DNA of 30,739 bases, from the IMG/VR virus record IMGVR_UViG_3300032086_004450, positions 1-30,739 of that record. One strand, 5' to 3'. The number at the start of each line of letters is the position of its first letter. Position 1 is the stretch's first letter. Under the pieces are notes generated by a model, which made no database searches, was not told the origin of the DNA, and saw nothing but the letters and a program-made list of their open reading frames with translations. Shown here piece after piece: positions 13,817 to 23,787 of this stretch. This DNA comes from a virus. The position numbers and the translations under genes were made by a program.

Positions 13817-16800
13817 GTGAGCGTCGTCACGCGCATCCGAGCATGGCCCCGTAATGCGGCAACCGGCCTCGTCGTCGCCATATGGCTGGCAGGCGGCAAT
13901 GACGGCACGCCTCACCATGACGGTGTTGGTCACTATCAAGCAGGCCTGATTGCCGATCCCCGCTTTGAAGCCTCGGTCAGTTTCAGCAATGATGGTTGGG
14001 CGGCGCGCGCCGTGCCCACCGCCAGTGCGATTGCCTGGGCGCCGGCCGAGCCGGCGAGACTGGACCCCATGGCTGGCCTCTACTGGCCTGATGCCGCGAT
14101 CGAGATCGATCGAGTGAAGAATGGCGTTGTCACTCGACGCCTGACGGGCACTATCGCTGAAGCGACCATCGCCGAAGGCAAGCTCGTCATTACCTGCGCC
14201 GATCTGGCCAAAAAGCTCGATAATCCCCTCACGACTGCCACCTTTTCCGGCGGCGGTGGCATTGAGGGTGGTGATTTTGCGATTGGACGGGCGAAGCGTC
14301 GCAGCTTCGGCCTGGTGTGGAACGTCGAAGGTCGCCTGCTCGATCAGGCCAATAATATCTATGAATTTGGCGATCCCGCCTTTCCGTTGCAGGGTTGCAC
14401 GGCCCTGCGCGACATGGGCCGCGCGGGGCCGCTCGGCATCGTGGCATGGCAAGGCAGTGTCGGGGCAACATTCAATGCCCTGAAGGCCGCCGTGCCCGAG
14501 CGTGGCGGCGGTGTGTTTGCCCCCTCCATAGCTTGCGCCAAATGGTGGACCCAGCCAGCAGGTCCGCTGACAGCTGATCTCAAGGGGCAGGCGAGCGGCT
14601 ATTCCGAAACTCCGTCTGGTGTTGCGATGCAAATCCTGACGGCCGTCGGTGGACCGGTCATCAGCGACATGGGGCCAGCCAGGAGCGGCGCGGTCGGTGT
14701 GCATGTTGGCGACAACAATGAAACCGCCGCCGCCATTCTGGACCGCCTTCTTCAGCGGATATCCTTGGGATGGCGGCTGAATGCCGTGGGTTCGGTCGAA
14801 ATCTGGGAATATGGGTTCAGCGGTCCTGTCGAGGCGCTGAACGCTATTTTCATCGGCCGTGAAAGCACCATTCATCCCGTCAAGTCGAGACAGATCGGCT
14901 ATAAGAAGAACGAGCGCATCCATGGCGACGGCGAGATTTCGGCCGCCGTCCAGGCCAGCGACGTCGTCTATGAGGACGGGTCGACAGCCGAAGATTACAA
15001 GCCGGCCGAGCCGGGGGCCACCAACGGTGCGACGCCGGAAGAGAAGGATCAGCTCGCCCAACTGGAGGCTGATACGGCCGTCGCTCAGACCCGCATGGCG
15101 CAGGCTGAAGCGGACATCGCGGATCTGTTCGAAACCTACGGCGACAGCGCGAGCGCCGCACAGTCAGCCCTTGCCGCAGCGCAATCGGCGCAGACCGCGC
15201 AGGATGCCAAGGCTAATGCCGAACAGGCAAAAGCAGACGCACAGGCGGCATACTCGGCCGCCGCAGCGGCGCAGAGCGCGGCCGAAGACTTCGCGGACGC
15301 CGCCGACCTGTCAGCCGCAGCGTCCGATACCGCGCGCGCCGCCGCCGTCACGGCAAAAAGTGCGGCCGAAACCGCCCGCGCCCAGGCTCAAGCCGCCAAG
15401 ACGGACGCCGAAGCTGCCTTTTCGGGATCGGCAACGGCGCGGGATGCGGCCGTGGCGGCCAAGACGGCGGCCGAAACTGCCCGCACCCAGGCCCAGACCG
15501 CTAAGACGGACGCGGAAACAGCTTTTTTCAACAGCGCCACTGCCCGCGACGCCGCGCAGGCAGCCAGGACCGCGTCCGAACTGGCCCGCGACAACGCTCA
15601 GACCTATGCTGCCAATGCCAACGGCAGCGCGACGGCGGCAGCAGGCTCGGCAACGCTGGCCAGCACCAGGGCCACCGAGGCCGGCAACAGCGCGACGGCG
15701 GCGGCGGCTTCGTCGGTATCGGCCCAATCCGCCTATACCGATGCGCTTCGCACCGTTTACGTCAGTTCGCCCCTGCTTCCGTCCACCTTCGGGGAAGGCG
15801 CGAAGCATTGGACCAATTTGCGATTTGGTAATCCTGTCACGGTGCCGGCCGCCACCGGCGCGCCGATGGCTGACCCGGACCTTGGGGCCTCTCTGGAAAT
15901 TTCCGATTGGACCAATGCGGGCAACAATATCCTGTCCAAGGGCGCGCTCCCGGTCTTACCCGGCCGCATTTACGAGGTGTCGGCCAAGTTCAAGATCACG
16001 GCATCAGACGGAAGCGTCAGCCTTAACGTGATCCTTGGCGCCATGCTGGACAATTACGGCACCGCAGCGGCGAGCTATGTCGGGGGGCCGGCAACGACCT
16101 GCGATGGTACTGGCACCTTCACGCTGGTCCGCAAGTTCGCGCTCGGCGGCGGCGCCAACACCACCACGATCCCGGCGGATGTCGTTCTTGCTCGGCCGGG
16201 TCTGCGCCTTTCGTCGGCGACCGAGGCTGGCCTGGTCCTGCGCGTGTCTGAGATCCGCATCATGGATGTCACCGAGCGCGAGCAGGCTACGGATCAGGCC
16301 AACGCGGCCGCCGCCAGCGCCTCGTCAGCAGCAACCAGTGCTGGTGCCGCTGGCACGTCGGCGACAGCGGCCCAAACCAGCGCGACCACGGCAACGACTA
16401 AAGCTGGTGAGGCTTCAACCAGCGCATCTCAGGCATCGACCTCTGCCACAAACGCCGCTGGGTCTGCTAGCGCCGCCCAGACCAGTGCGGGGGCCGCTGC
16501 GACCAGCGCATCCAATGCCGGCCAGTCGGCAACGGCAGCGAGCAACAGTGCGCAAACGGCCTCCACGAAAGCGACAGAAGCCGGCCAATCGGCCGCTTCT
16601 GCCGCAACTAGTGAAACCACCGCGACGACGAAGGCGGGCGAAGCCTCGACCAGTGCTTCGCAGGCGTCTACTTCCGCGACCAACGCGGCCGGGTCGGCGT
16701 CATCGGCATCGACCAGCGCCGGGGCGGCAGCTGGCTCGGCGACGGCCGCCGGCAACAGTGCAACGGCCGCGTCAGGTTCGGCGAACACTGCCAGCACCAA

Positions 16801-19800
16801 AGCGACCGAGGCTGGTAATAGCGCAACAGCTGCGGCGACCAGCGCTGTCTCGGCTTCGAGCGCCTACAGCTCTGCTGTGGGTGTGGTTATCCCCACCCTC
16901 CCGGAAAAATACACAAACGCGAACGACCCCTATTTCTCTACCGAGCATGTTGGCGCACCCGCCAGCATCCCTCCCGCGTTCGCCAACGCCACATCGCCGG
17001 AAGGCACCCCGGTCTATCAGATCATTTTGACAGCGAACGGCGGAGCAAATTGGGCGCAGCGCGGGGTGTTCCCGGCGGTCACCGGCCGCGTCTATGAGGT
17101 CGAATTCGAATATCGCATTCCAGCGGTGTCGGGCAGCGTCGATGTCAAAGCCTATGTGCGAAGCCTGGACGGCTCCTACGCCAGCATCACCTCTTCGGCC
17201 GTGTCCATGCCAGCCATTGCGGGGCGACGCACGCAAACCTTCCTGGTCAGCGCTGCCGGCGCCGACATTAACTGGCACTCGACCGCTGTGTGGCTGCGCG
17301 CCTTCATCAACATCACGACCGGTTCGGATGGGTCAATCACCATCCAGCCGCTGCGCATTCGTGTTTCCGATGTCACAGCCCGCGAGGCGGCTAAATCGTC
17401 CGCCAGCGCGGCCGCAACCAGCGCCAGCGCAGCCGCGACCAGTGCGACCAGCGCCGGGCAATCGGCTAGTGCAGCCCAGACCAGCGCGACCACTGCCGCG
17501 ACCCAGGCGGGCAATGCTTCAACCTCAGCCGGTCAGGCATCGACCTCTGCCACGAACGCCGCAGGCTCAGCCAGCGCGGCCCAGACCAGTGCCGGGGCGG
17601 CGGCCACGTCGGCCACGAACGCAGGCAACAGCGCCACGGCGGCCTCGACGAGTGCACAGACTGCCTCCACGAAAGCGACCGAAGCAGCTCAATCCGCCTC
17701 TTCGGCCCAGACCAGTGCCACCACGGCGGCGACCAAGGCGAGCGAAGCCTCGACGTCGGCAACGCAGGCCTCCACTTCCGCGACCAACGCGGCCGGCTCC
17801 GCGTCGTCGGCATCGACCAGTGCCGGCGCAGCCGCTGGGTCAGCGACGGCGGCGGGTAACAGCGCCACGGCAGCTTCGGGTTCGGCCAACACTGCCGCAA
17901 CCAAAGCGACCGAGGCCGGAAACTCAGCAACGGCCGCTGCGAGCAGCGCAGTGTCGGCCAGTTCTGCGCTTGAGAATAGCGGCTATCTCGATGCCGGGTT
18001 TGTCAGCGATTTTAACAATACCCTGAATAGCTGGGCATCTTCCAGCAGCGCCAATCTCACGACTTCGGCCGCTGGGATGCAAGTGGCGGTCACCGGCGTC
18101 GATCCCTACATCTATCGGAGCGGCCTGTCTTTCGACGGTGCGCGGTTTACCCGCGTTGTCGTTTCGCTCACGCGAACTGCGAACCGCTCGTCAGGGACGT
18201 GGGACGGCTCCCTTTACTGGAGCCGGGCTGGTCATAGTTGGGCCAGCGAATACAAAGCCGATACTGCCATGGTCGGCGGTGATCCCTCTCTCAATCAGCG
18301 CACCCAGCTAGTCTACGATATGCCGACCGCGTTCGGCGGAGCGGATTGGACAGCCGGCACGATCACCGGCATTCGCCTCGATCTTGACCAAGGGAATGGC
18401 GGCAGTTTCGTCATTCATTCGATCCGTGTCGTCGGACCGGACGCCCTCGCGCCAGCCAAGGCGGCGCAGGCGGCAGCTACGAGCGCGTCGTCGGCTGCAA
18501 CGAGCGCCACCAATGCGGGGCAGTCGGCCACCAGCGCCACCGCCAGCGCCAATACGGCATCGACCAAGGCGGGCGAGGCGACTTCCAGCGCCGGCTCGGC
18601 GGCGAGCAGCGCGGGCGACGCGCTGGGCTATCGCAACAGCGCGCAGACGGCGGCAACGAACGCGGCGACCAGCGCTACCAGCGCGGGCAATAGCGCGACG
18701 GCCGCCAGCGGTTCGGCATCCTCGGCCGCCACCAGCGCCACCAACGCGGGCAACAGCGCCACTTCGGCCAATAGCAGTGCAGTCGCCGCAGCTTCGACCT
18801 ATTCCTCACTTCAGGAAACGGTCGCCAATCAGAGCCAGGCGCTGCCCTATGATTTCAAGGAGGGCAACGCCTATTGGACCAACGACCGCACGGGTTCCCC
18901 GATTGGGCGACCATTGGCCGCTGGTTCGCTCATCTCCAATGATGCGATCTTTGGCACGAGCTGGGAAATTTCCAACTGGACGAGCGCCGGCAACAACATC
19001 CTGACGAGGGGTGTTGTCCCAATCCAAGCCGGTCGGTTCTACGAAGTTCGGGTTCGTTTCCGTATGATGTCGGGAGCGCCAGCTGAGTTTAATGTGGTCG
19101 CCGCTGGCATGATCGCTGATTATTCCGGCACGGACTTGGCCTTTCGCGGCGGCACGGTAATCAATGCGAACGACGCCAGCGTAAAGGAGGTTGTTGGTCT
19201 ATTCAGCGACACCACAGCCAACGGTGCGACCGCCTTCAGCTCCGAGGCTGTTTTCGCACGCTTTGGTCTGCGGCTGAACCAATCCAAGGCTGTTGTTCTG
19301 CGCATCGCCTCGATCCGCGTGACAGATGTGACCGAGAAGCTGGCCGCCGCCAACAGCGCTACGGCGGCGTCCGGCTCGGCCTCGAACGCCGCGACATCGG
19401 CTACGGCGGCGGGAACGAGCGCCACGGCGGCGCAAGGCTCCGCAACCACGGCGTCAACGCAGGCCGCCAACGCGGCGAACAGCGCCAGCGCAGCCGCTAC
19501 CAGCGCCTCAGCGGCCAGCTCGTCCTCGACCGGGGCAGCGCAGAGCGCTTCGGCTGCAGAGAGCAGCCGGATTGCGGCAGACATTGCTTCAAGCAACGCG
19601 GGCTATATCGATGCCGGGTTAGTTGCGGATTTCACCGATGGCACTCTGAACGGCTTCGCGGCGAATAATGCCACGCTCACTGGAGGGAGTGGCGGTCTTC
19701 GTGTGGTCCCGACAAGTGGCGATCCCTATATCTCGCGCACCGGCCTTTCAATTCAGGGATCGCGCTTCACTCGGGTTCTCATTGAGCTGACCCGAACCGC

Positions 19801-22279
19801 GCCGACGCTAGGCGCTTGGGACGGCACACTTTACTGGGCCACCTCCGGTCACGGTTGGAACGGCAGCTATAGGGCGCTTGCTGTTCAGGGCGAACCGGCA
19901 ATCAACGCCACAACGACGCTGGTGTTTGACATGCCCAACGCGGTTTCGGGCGCGAGCGATTGGACATCCAGCACTATCACAGGCCTGCGTTTCGACACCG
20001 ATAATGCGGTTGCGGTCGGCCGGGAAGTGACGATCCGCTCGATCCGCGTCGTCGGGTCGGACGCGCTGGCGCCCGCCAAGGCGGCGCAGGCGGCGGCGAT
20101 CAGTGCTTCCAGCGCGGCTGGGTCAGCTACGGCGGCCGGTAACAGCGCCAGTGCCGCGCAAGGCTCCGCCACCAACGCCGCGACCTCGGCCGGGCAGGCC
20201 AGCACCAGCGCCGGCCAGGCTAGCACCAGCGCCTCGCAGGCCTCCACCTCTGCCACGAACGCCGCCGGGTCCGCGTCGATGGCAAGCACCGCTGCCACCA
20301 ATGCGGCGCAATCGGCTACAAACGCGGGCAATAGTGCTACCGCCGCCGCCGGTTCCGCGTCGATCGCTTCCACCAAGGCTACAGAGGCTGGGAATTCGGC
20401 GACGGCCGCCGCAGGCAGCGCAGTGTCGGCTGCGTCCAGCTACAATGCGATGATCCAGTCGCAGGCCGCATCGTCGGTTCTGCCCTATGATTTCTCGGAC
20501 GGCCTGAACCAATGGACCAATAGCCGCTCCGGCCTACCGCAGAATGTTGGCAACGCCACGGGCACGGTCATCGTTGGTGATGGCATCTTTGGTCAATGTG
20601 CTGATTTCGCATGGTTTAAAGCAGGCCAGGGCGTCCTGACGCGCGGCGTTGTGCAAACTACCGCAGGCCGCTTTTACGAGGTCCGGGCGCGCATCCGCGT
20701 GCGTCAGGGCGATGGCTCCTACCAGTTCACCATTATCGGCGAATGGATGGATGGAAGTTGCGTCGAGATCAGCAACTCCTTTGTGAGCAATACGACTGTC
20801 GACAGCGGCGTGCGGGAGGTGGTGGCCCTATTCAGCGACACCACGGCCAATGGCGCGACAGCGTGGCCGTCAACCGCCATTCTGGCCCGGTTTGGTCTGC
20901 GTCTTTCGTCTGCGGAAACGGATATGGTTGTCCGTATAGGCTCGATCCGCGTAACTGACGTCACGGACAAAATGGCGGCCGCAAACAGCGCCAGCGCGGC
21001 CAGCACGTCGGCAAGCAACGCTGCCACCAGCGCCGGGCAGGCGGGCGCCAGCGCGACCGCAGCGAGCGGCCATGCCAATACCGCGCAGACGAAGGCAGGC
21101 GAGGCGGCATCGTCGGCGTCCGCAGCGAGTTCCAGCGCCGCCTCCGCGAGCAGTTCGGCCTCCTCGGCATCGAGCAGCGCCGGCAACGCATCAATCTATG
21201 CTGGTCAGGCGCAAAGCGCTGCGACGACAGCCAGCAGCCAGGCGACCGTGGCGACCAATGCCGCCGCTGCCGCGCAGAGCATCGCTACGATCAGCGCGCA
21301 GGTTGCAGCGGCGTCAATCAACCCAAACCCCGTATTTTCCGATTGGCCCAACGGGCAGGCGCTGCCGACCAACTATTCGCTCTGGGCAGGCACCTACATT
21401 ACGACATACAAGATGACCGGGGCGCAAAGTCCCTACGCCCCGATGACGTCAATGGCGTCCAACAGTGAGAATGGCGGCGGCGGTATGCAGGCGACCACCT
21501 ACACGGCGACGCAGGTAATCCAGAACAATATGTGGCTGGTGCTTGAAGTCGACGCGCGTCGAAACAGTGGTGACTTGCGCGGTTCTTGCGCACTTTTTCG
21601 CGTCGTGAACCCGACAGGCAGCACGGCCCAGAACCACTATATCGATCTCTATAATGAGGCCGATACGGCTGGGGTTAGTGGCAATGGCAACACGGGCGTT
21701 AGACGGTGGCGTAAGCTGATACAGGTGACGACGTCATCGGCGCACGGCTATACGATCTTCCTCATGAACCGCTATAGTGGTGCGCCCAGCTACATCACAG
21801 CAGCTACTGCCAACCAGATCGAATGGCACAAGGCCAGCTTCCGCCCGGCCACGGATCAGGAAATCGCGGCCAAGCAGGCAACTGCGGACATTTCAACGCT
21901 GTCGGCGACCGTCGCGCAGCAGGCGTCAACCCTCTCCACCTTGTCGACGCAATATGCCTCGCTCAGCAGCACGGTTTCCGCCCAGGGAGCGACGGTCAGC
22001 CAGCAGGCTAGTGCCATCGCCTCGGTCGAAAACAATGTGACGACGCTGTTCGCGAGATGGGGCTTTGAAATCGACGTGAATGGCTATGTCAGCGGCATGG
22101 TTATGAACAATAATGGCCAGCGCGCCGACCTGACCTTTCGCACCGATCGGGCGCGCTTCATCACGCCGTCGGGCAAGGGTGGTTTCTGGAACCTCGATTT
22201 CGACAGCCAGGGCCGACCGACGCAGACCATCGGCGATGATGCTTCCGGCGTCACCATCGAACTGGGCTATCTCGCATGA
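13817..22279 (+). CDS. Giant 2820-aa tail hub / fibre / tip protein
   Basis: It begins at GTG 13817; the ribosome site is weak. Residues 1 to about 395 form a beta-rich tail-hub-like domain. A coiled coil follows at about 410-443 (LEADTAVAQTRMAQAEADI). Then seven Ala/Ser/Thr-rich stretches of 7-residue repeats alternate with compact beta-domains of about 170 residues, starting near residues 648, 1020, 1387, 1668, 1927, 2213 and 2500. The domains are of at least two kinds. One has YDF/W-T-N openings and ends in RVTDVT. The other opens with GY(I/L)DAG and ends in RVVG-DALAPAKAAQ. A second coiled coil (about 2690-2748) leads to a C-terminus resembling lambda-J-type tip proteins (GFEIDVNGYVSGMVMNNNGQ). 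It probably forms a trimeric fibre that contacts the cell surface. The beta-domains are plausible glycan binders, which is inference. Confidence 0.88.
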   Translation: MSVVTRIRAWPRNAATGLVVAIWLAGGNDGTPHHDGVGHYQAGLIADPRFEASVSFSNDGWAARAVPTASAIAWAPAEPARLDPMAGLYWPDAAIEIDRVKNGVVTRRLTGTIAEATIAEGKLVITCADLAKKLDNPLTTATFSGGGGIEGGDFAIGRAKRRSFGLVWNVEGRLLDQANNIYEFGDPAFPLQGCTALRDMGRAGPLGIVAWQGSVGATFNALKAAVPERGGGVFAPSIACAKWWTQPAGPLTADLKGQASGYSETPSGVAMQILTAVGGPVISDMGPARSGAVGVHVGDNNETAAAILDRLLQRISLGWRLNAVGSVEIWEYGFSGPVEALNAIFIGRESTIHPVKSRQIGYKKNERIHGDGEISAAVQASDVVYEDGSTAEDYKPAEPGATNGATPEEKDQLAQLEADTAVAQTRMAQAEADIADLFETYGDSASAAQSALAAAQSAQTAQDAKANAEQAKADAQAAYSAAAAAQSAAEDFADAADLSAAASDTARAAAVTAKSAAETARAQAQAAKTDAEAAFSGSATARDAAVAAKTAAETARTQAQTAKTDAETAFFNSATARDAAQAARTASELARDNAQTYAANANGSATAAAGSATLASTRATEAGNSATAAAASSVSAQSAYTDALRTVYVSSPLLPSTFGEGAKHWTNLRFGNPVTVPAATGAPMADPDLGASLEISDWTNAGNNILSKGALPVLPGRIYEVSAKFKITASDGSVSLNVILGAMLDNYGTAAASYVGGPATTCDGTGTFTLVRKFALGGGANTTTIPADVVLARPGLRLSSATEAGLVLRVSEIRIMDVTEREQATDQANAAAASASSAATSAGAAGTSATAAQTSATTATTKAGEASTSASQASTSATNAAGSASAAQTSAGAAATSASNAGQSATAASNSAQTASTKATEAGQSAASAATSETTATTKAGEASTSASQASTSATNAAGSASSASTSAGAAAGSATAAGNSATAASGSANTASTKATEAGNSATAAATSAVSASSAYSSAVGVVIPTLPEKYTNANDPYFSTEHVGAPASIPPAFANATSPEGTPVYQIILTANGGANWAQRGVFPAVTGRVYEVEFEYRIPAVSGSVDVKAYVRSLDGSYASITSSAVSMPAIAGRRTQTFLVSAAGADINWHSTAVWLRAFINITTGSDGSITIQPLRIRVSDVTAREAAKSSASAAATSASAAATSATSAGQSASAAQTSATTAATQAGNASTSAGQASTSATNAAGSASAAQTSAGAAATSATNAGNSATAASTSAQTASTKATEAAQSASSAQTSATTAATKASEASTSATQASTSATNAAGSASSASTSAGAAAGSATAAGNSATAASGSANTAATKATEAGNSATAAASSAVSASSALENSGYLDAGFVSDFNNTLNSWASSSSANLTTSAAGMQVAVTGVDPYIYRSGLSFDGARFTRVVVSLTRTANRSSGTWDGSLYWSRAGHSWASEYKADTAMVGGDPSLNQRTQLVYDMPTAFGGADWTAGTITGIRLDLDQGNGGSFVIHSIRVVGPDALAPAKAAQAAATSASSAATSATNAGQSATSATASANTASTKAGEATSSAGSAASSAGDALGYRNSAQTAATNAATSATSAGNSATAASGSASSAATSATNAGNSATSANSSAVAAASTYSSLQETVANQSQALPYDFKEGNAYWTNDRTGSPIGRPLAAGSLISNDAIFGTSWEISNWTSAGNNILTRGVVPIQAGRFYEVRVRFRMMSGAPAEFNVVAAGMIADYSGTDLAFRGGTVINANDASVKEVVGLFSDTTANGATAFSSEAVFARFGLRLNQSKAVVLRIASIRVTDVTEKLAAANSATAASGSASNAATSATAAGTSATAAQGSATTASTQAANAANSASAAATSASAASSSSTGAAQSASAAESSRIAADIASSNAGYIDAGLVADFTDGTLNGFAANNATLTGGSGGLRVVPTSGDPYISRTGLSIQGSRFTRVLIELTRTAPTLGAWDGTLYWATSGHGWNGSYRALAVQGEPAINATTTLVFDMPNAVSGASDWTSSTITGLRFDTDNAVAVGREVTIRSIRVVGSDALAPAKAAQAAAISASSAAGSATAAGNSASAAQGSATNAATSAGQASTSAGQASTSASQASTSATNAAGSASMASTAATNAAQSATNAGNSATAAAGSASIASTKATEAGNSATAAAGSAVSAASSYNAMIQSQAASSVLPYDFSDGLNQWTNSRSGLPQNVGNATGTVIVGDGIFGQCADFAWFKAGQGVLTRGVVQTTAGRFYEVRARIRVRQGDGSYQFTIIGEWMDGSCVEISNSFVSNTTVDSGVREVVALFSDTTANGATAWPSTAILARFGLRLSSAETDMVVRIGSIRVTDVTDKMAAANSASAASTSASNAATSAGQAGASATAASGHANTAQTKAGEAASSASAASSSAASASSSASSASSSAGNASIYAGQAQSAATTASSQATVATNAAAAAQSIATISAQVAAASINPNPVFSDWPNGQALPTNYSLWAGTYITTYKMTGAQSPYAPMTSMASNSENGGGGMQATTYTATQVIQNNMWLVLEVDARRNSGDLRGSCALFRVVNPTGSTAQNHYIDLYNEADTAGVSGNGNTGVRRWRKLIQVTTSSAHGYTIFLMNRYSGAPSYITAATANQIEWHKASFRPATDQEIAAKQATADISTLSATVAQQASTLSTLSTQYASLSSTVSAQGATVSQQASAIASVENNVTTLFARWGFEIDVNGYVSGMVMNNNGQRADLTFRTDRARFITPSGKGGFWNLDFDSQGRPTQTIGDDASGVTIELGYLA
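15145..21310 (+). repeat. Seven blocks of 21-bp / 7-residue repeats in the fibre gene
   Basis: The blocks lie at about 15145-15750, 16290-16860, 17390-17975, 18480-18810, 19350-19590, 20098-20450 and 20985-21310. In protein each unit reads roughly A-x-x-A-x-x-S (for example ASTKATEAGNSATAA, ASQASTSATNAAGSA), with Lys replacing Ser at intervals. The second block holds about 25 consecutive units. Alanine at two positions of each heptad fits a tight helical bundle. Near-identical DNA units make the gene prone to recombination. Confidence 0.85.
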
Positions 22280-22557
22280 GCGGCTGGGGCATGAGGGTGA
22301 AGCGCAACGGCGTGGTGGAGCAGGAGCCGCTCACCAATATGGGACGGATCATCGGACGGGTGGACACCGCCGGCGTGAATGGCTCGGTGAACGATGATGG
22401 CCTGCTGACGGGCACGCCAGAATGGCAGGTGGTTTTCTTCAACGCCCCGCCGCTCGCGGCAATCATGCCGACGATATCCGTCAGCGGGAGCACGCTTTCC
22501 TGGGAATATCCTGCAGGTTCCACCTCGCAGGCCATCATTGTCTACTGGGTGCGCTAG
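22276..22557 (+). CDS. Small tail-fibre-associated protein (93 aa)
   Basis: The start overlaps the giant fibre stop by four bases (ATGA), so its translation is coupled to the fibre. The product is beta-rich with GWGMRVKRNGVVEQEP at the N-terminus and a closing SGSTLSWEYPAGSTSQAII. It has no membrane segment. The position suggests a fibre accessory or tip protein, but I do not recognise the family. Confidence 0.7.
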   Translation: MSGWGMRVKRNGVVEQEPLTNMGRIIGRVDTAGVNGSVNDDGLLTGTPEWQVVFFNAPPLAAIMPTISVSGSTLSWEYPAGSTSQAIIVYWVR

Positions 22558-23301
22558 ATGGGCAGATACGGTACGCGGATCAGAAACCGGCAAACCGGCT
22601 CCATCCAGATCGATGATCTGTATGCCAATATGGCGCTGCGATCGAAGACGACCCTGACGGTCAGCGCCGGCCTGGTAGGAGACAATCTGCGCAGCGCGGC
22701 TTTCACGTTTGTCGCTTCCGAACTGCCGGTGGTGGCTTTCCAATGCTCTGCGCCCACGTTCCTCGCCTGGGTCACCAGAGATAACGGCTCAAACAGTTGG
22801 ACGTTCACATTCTGGAGCTACACCGCCAGCGCATCGACCACTGTCGCCTGCTATGAATTTGGTGAGCCACCTGTCCTCGGGCCGGGGTGGGGAATGAGGA
22901 TCATGCGCGCCGGGCAGGTCAAATATGACAGCCGGCATAGATATGCGCGGATCGCATCAACGCTGCGCGGCGAGTTCGACACGGCGTCAGACCCCGGCAG
23001 TTCCGGGCCTGCCGCCAATCTTCCGGCCGGTGCCACCTACGCGATCGTGATGGGATCAAGGACAGGGCGTAGTAACCGTTTGATAACGCCGGTGGCAGGC
23101 GCTCAGAATGGCTACAACGATAACATGTCGGCGGCTGCACTGGGGGTGGCTGTCAACGGAGCGTCCGTGTCCTCGCAGTATTTGCTGACGCAATTCAGCA
23201 CGACATTTTTTCCCGTGCCTCCATCGCCTCCGCCACCCCCCGGCTACAACTACCGCCAGCCCCAATATTCCTGGGCTGTGTTGGATGTGACCGGCTTCTG
23301 A
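22558..23301 (+). CDS. Tail-fibre-region protein (DUF6453-like motif)
   Basis: The ATG follows the previous stop codon directly. The 247-aa product is beta-rich. It contains GMRIMRAGQVKYDSRHRYARI near residues 105-125, a motif resembling those of tail proteins found beside the tip protein in many long-tailed phages. A Pro-rich tract (PVPPSPPPPPG) near residue 220 separates a short C-terminal segment. It probably builds part of the tail tip. Functional detail is unknown. Confidence 0.7.
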   Translation: MGRYGTRIRNRQTGSIQIDDLYANMALRSKTTLTVSAGLVGDNLRSAAFTFVASELPVVAFQCSAPTFLAWVTRDNGSNSWTFTFWSYTASASTTVACYEFGEPPVLGPGWGMRIMRAGQVKYDSRHRYARIASTLRGEFDTASDPGSSGPAANLPAGATYAIVMGSRTGRSNRLITPVAGAQNGYNDNMSAAALGVAVNGASVSSQYLLTQFSTTFFPVPPSPPPPPGYNYRQPQYSWAVLDVTGF

Positions 23302-23325
23302 CCAACTCAACTGAAGGAGAATGAC

Positions 23326-23763
23326 ATGATCCCGACCCTGAAACTAAAGCTGCAAAATGGTGCCCGCTTCGAGCTGCCGGCGGCATCCATCAACATCGTC
23401 GAGGAGCGCGATGAAGGCAAAGGCTCCGTCATTGGCTATGATATCGGGTCCGGCGCGGCCGATGAGGCGCTGACCGATCAATATGGCTTCGTGAAAAAGC
23501 AGGTGATCGACGCAGGCGGCATCCAGAACCCGATCGAACTGACGGTGGTCGGCGTGGATGGTCAGACGCATCGGGTCACCCTTTCCCGCGACCGCGTCGT
23601 GGCGCGTCTGGAGGTGCTGGACAGTCCGACTGGCGTCAACGCCATCCTGTCGATCGCCTCGGGCAATGCCAGTTTCAAGCTCAACGTCGCCGACACGCTC
23701 GACCAGATGGACGGGCTGGAGAGCCGCGCGCCCAAGCGTGCGCGCCCGCAGGCAGCCGCCTAA
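23326..23763 (+). CDS. Uncharacterised tail-region protein (145 aa)
   Basis: A good ribosome site (AAGGAGAATGAC) precedes ATG 23326. The product is predicted mostly beta with segments LKLKLQNGARFELPAASI, IELTVVGVDGQTHRVTLS and NAILSIASGNASFKLNVAD, and a basic C-terminal tail. I do not recognise its family. It is the first of a small cluster of late genes between the fibre proteins and the muramidase. Confidence 0.7.
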   Translation: MIPTLKLKLQNGARFELPAASINIVEERDEGKGSVIGYDIGSGAADEALTDQYGFVKKQVIDAGGIQNPIELTVVGVDGQTHRVTLSRDRVVARLEVLDSPTGVNAILSIASGNASFKLNVADTLDQMDGLESRAPKRARPQAAA

Positions 23764-23787
23764 CCTCTTTATCAACCGGAGTATCCC

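Noticed and set aside
16429-17904. Ala/Val/Asp-rich minus-strand frames resembling membrane or repeat proteins
   Set aside because: They mirror the same 21-bp repeats from the opposite strand and lack ribosome sites and any independent context.
14859-18026. Several long Arg/Pro-rich plus-strand frames (for example 14859-16031, 16035-17030, 17094-18026)
   Set aside because: They are other-phase readings of the Ala/Ser/Thr repeat codons in the giant fibre gene; stop-free frames are expected from repetitive GC-rich DNA.
15145-21310. The repetitive stretch as a possible CRISPR array or VNTR outside a gene
   Set aside because: The repeats keep a single open frame across more than 6 kb, vary at codon positions and lack unique spacers between identical repeats.
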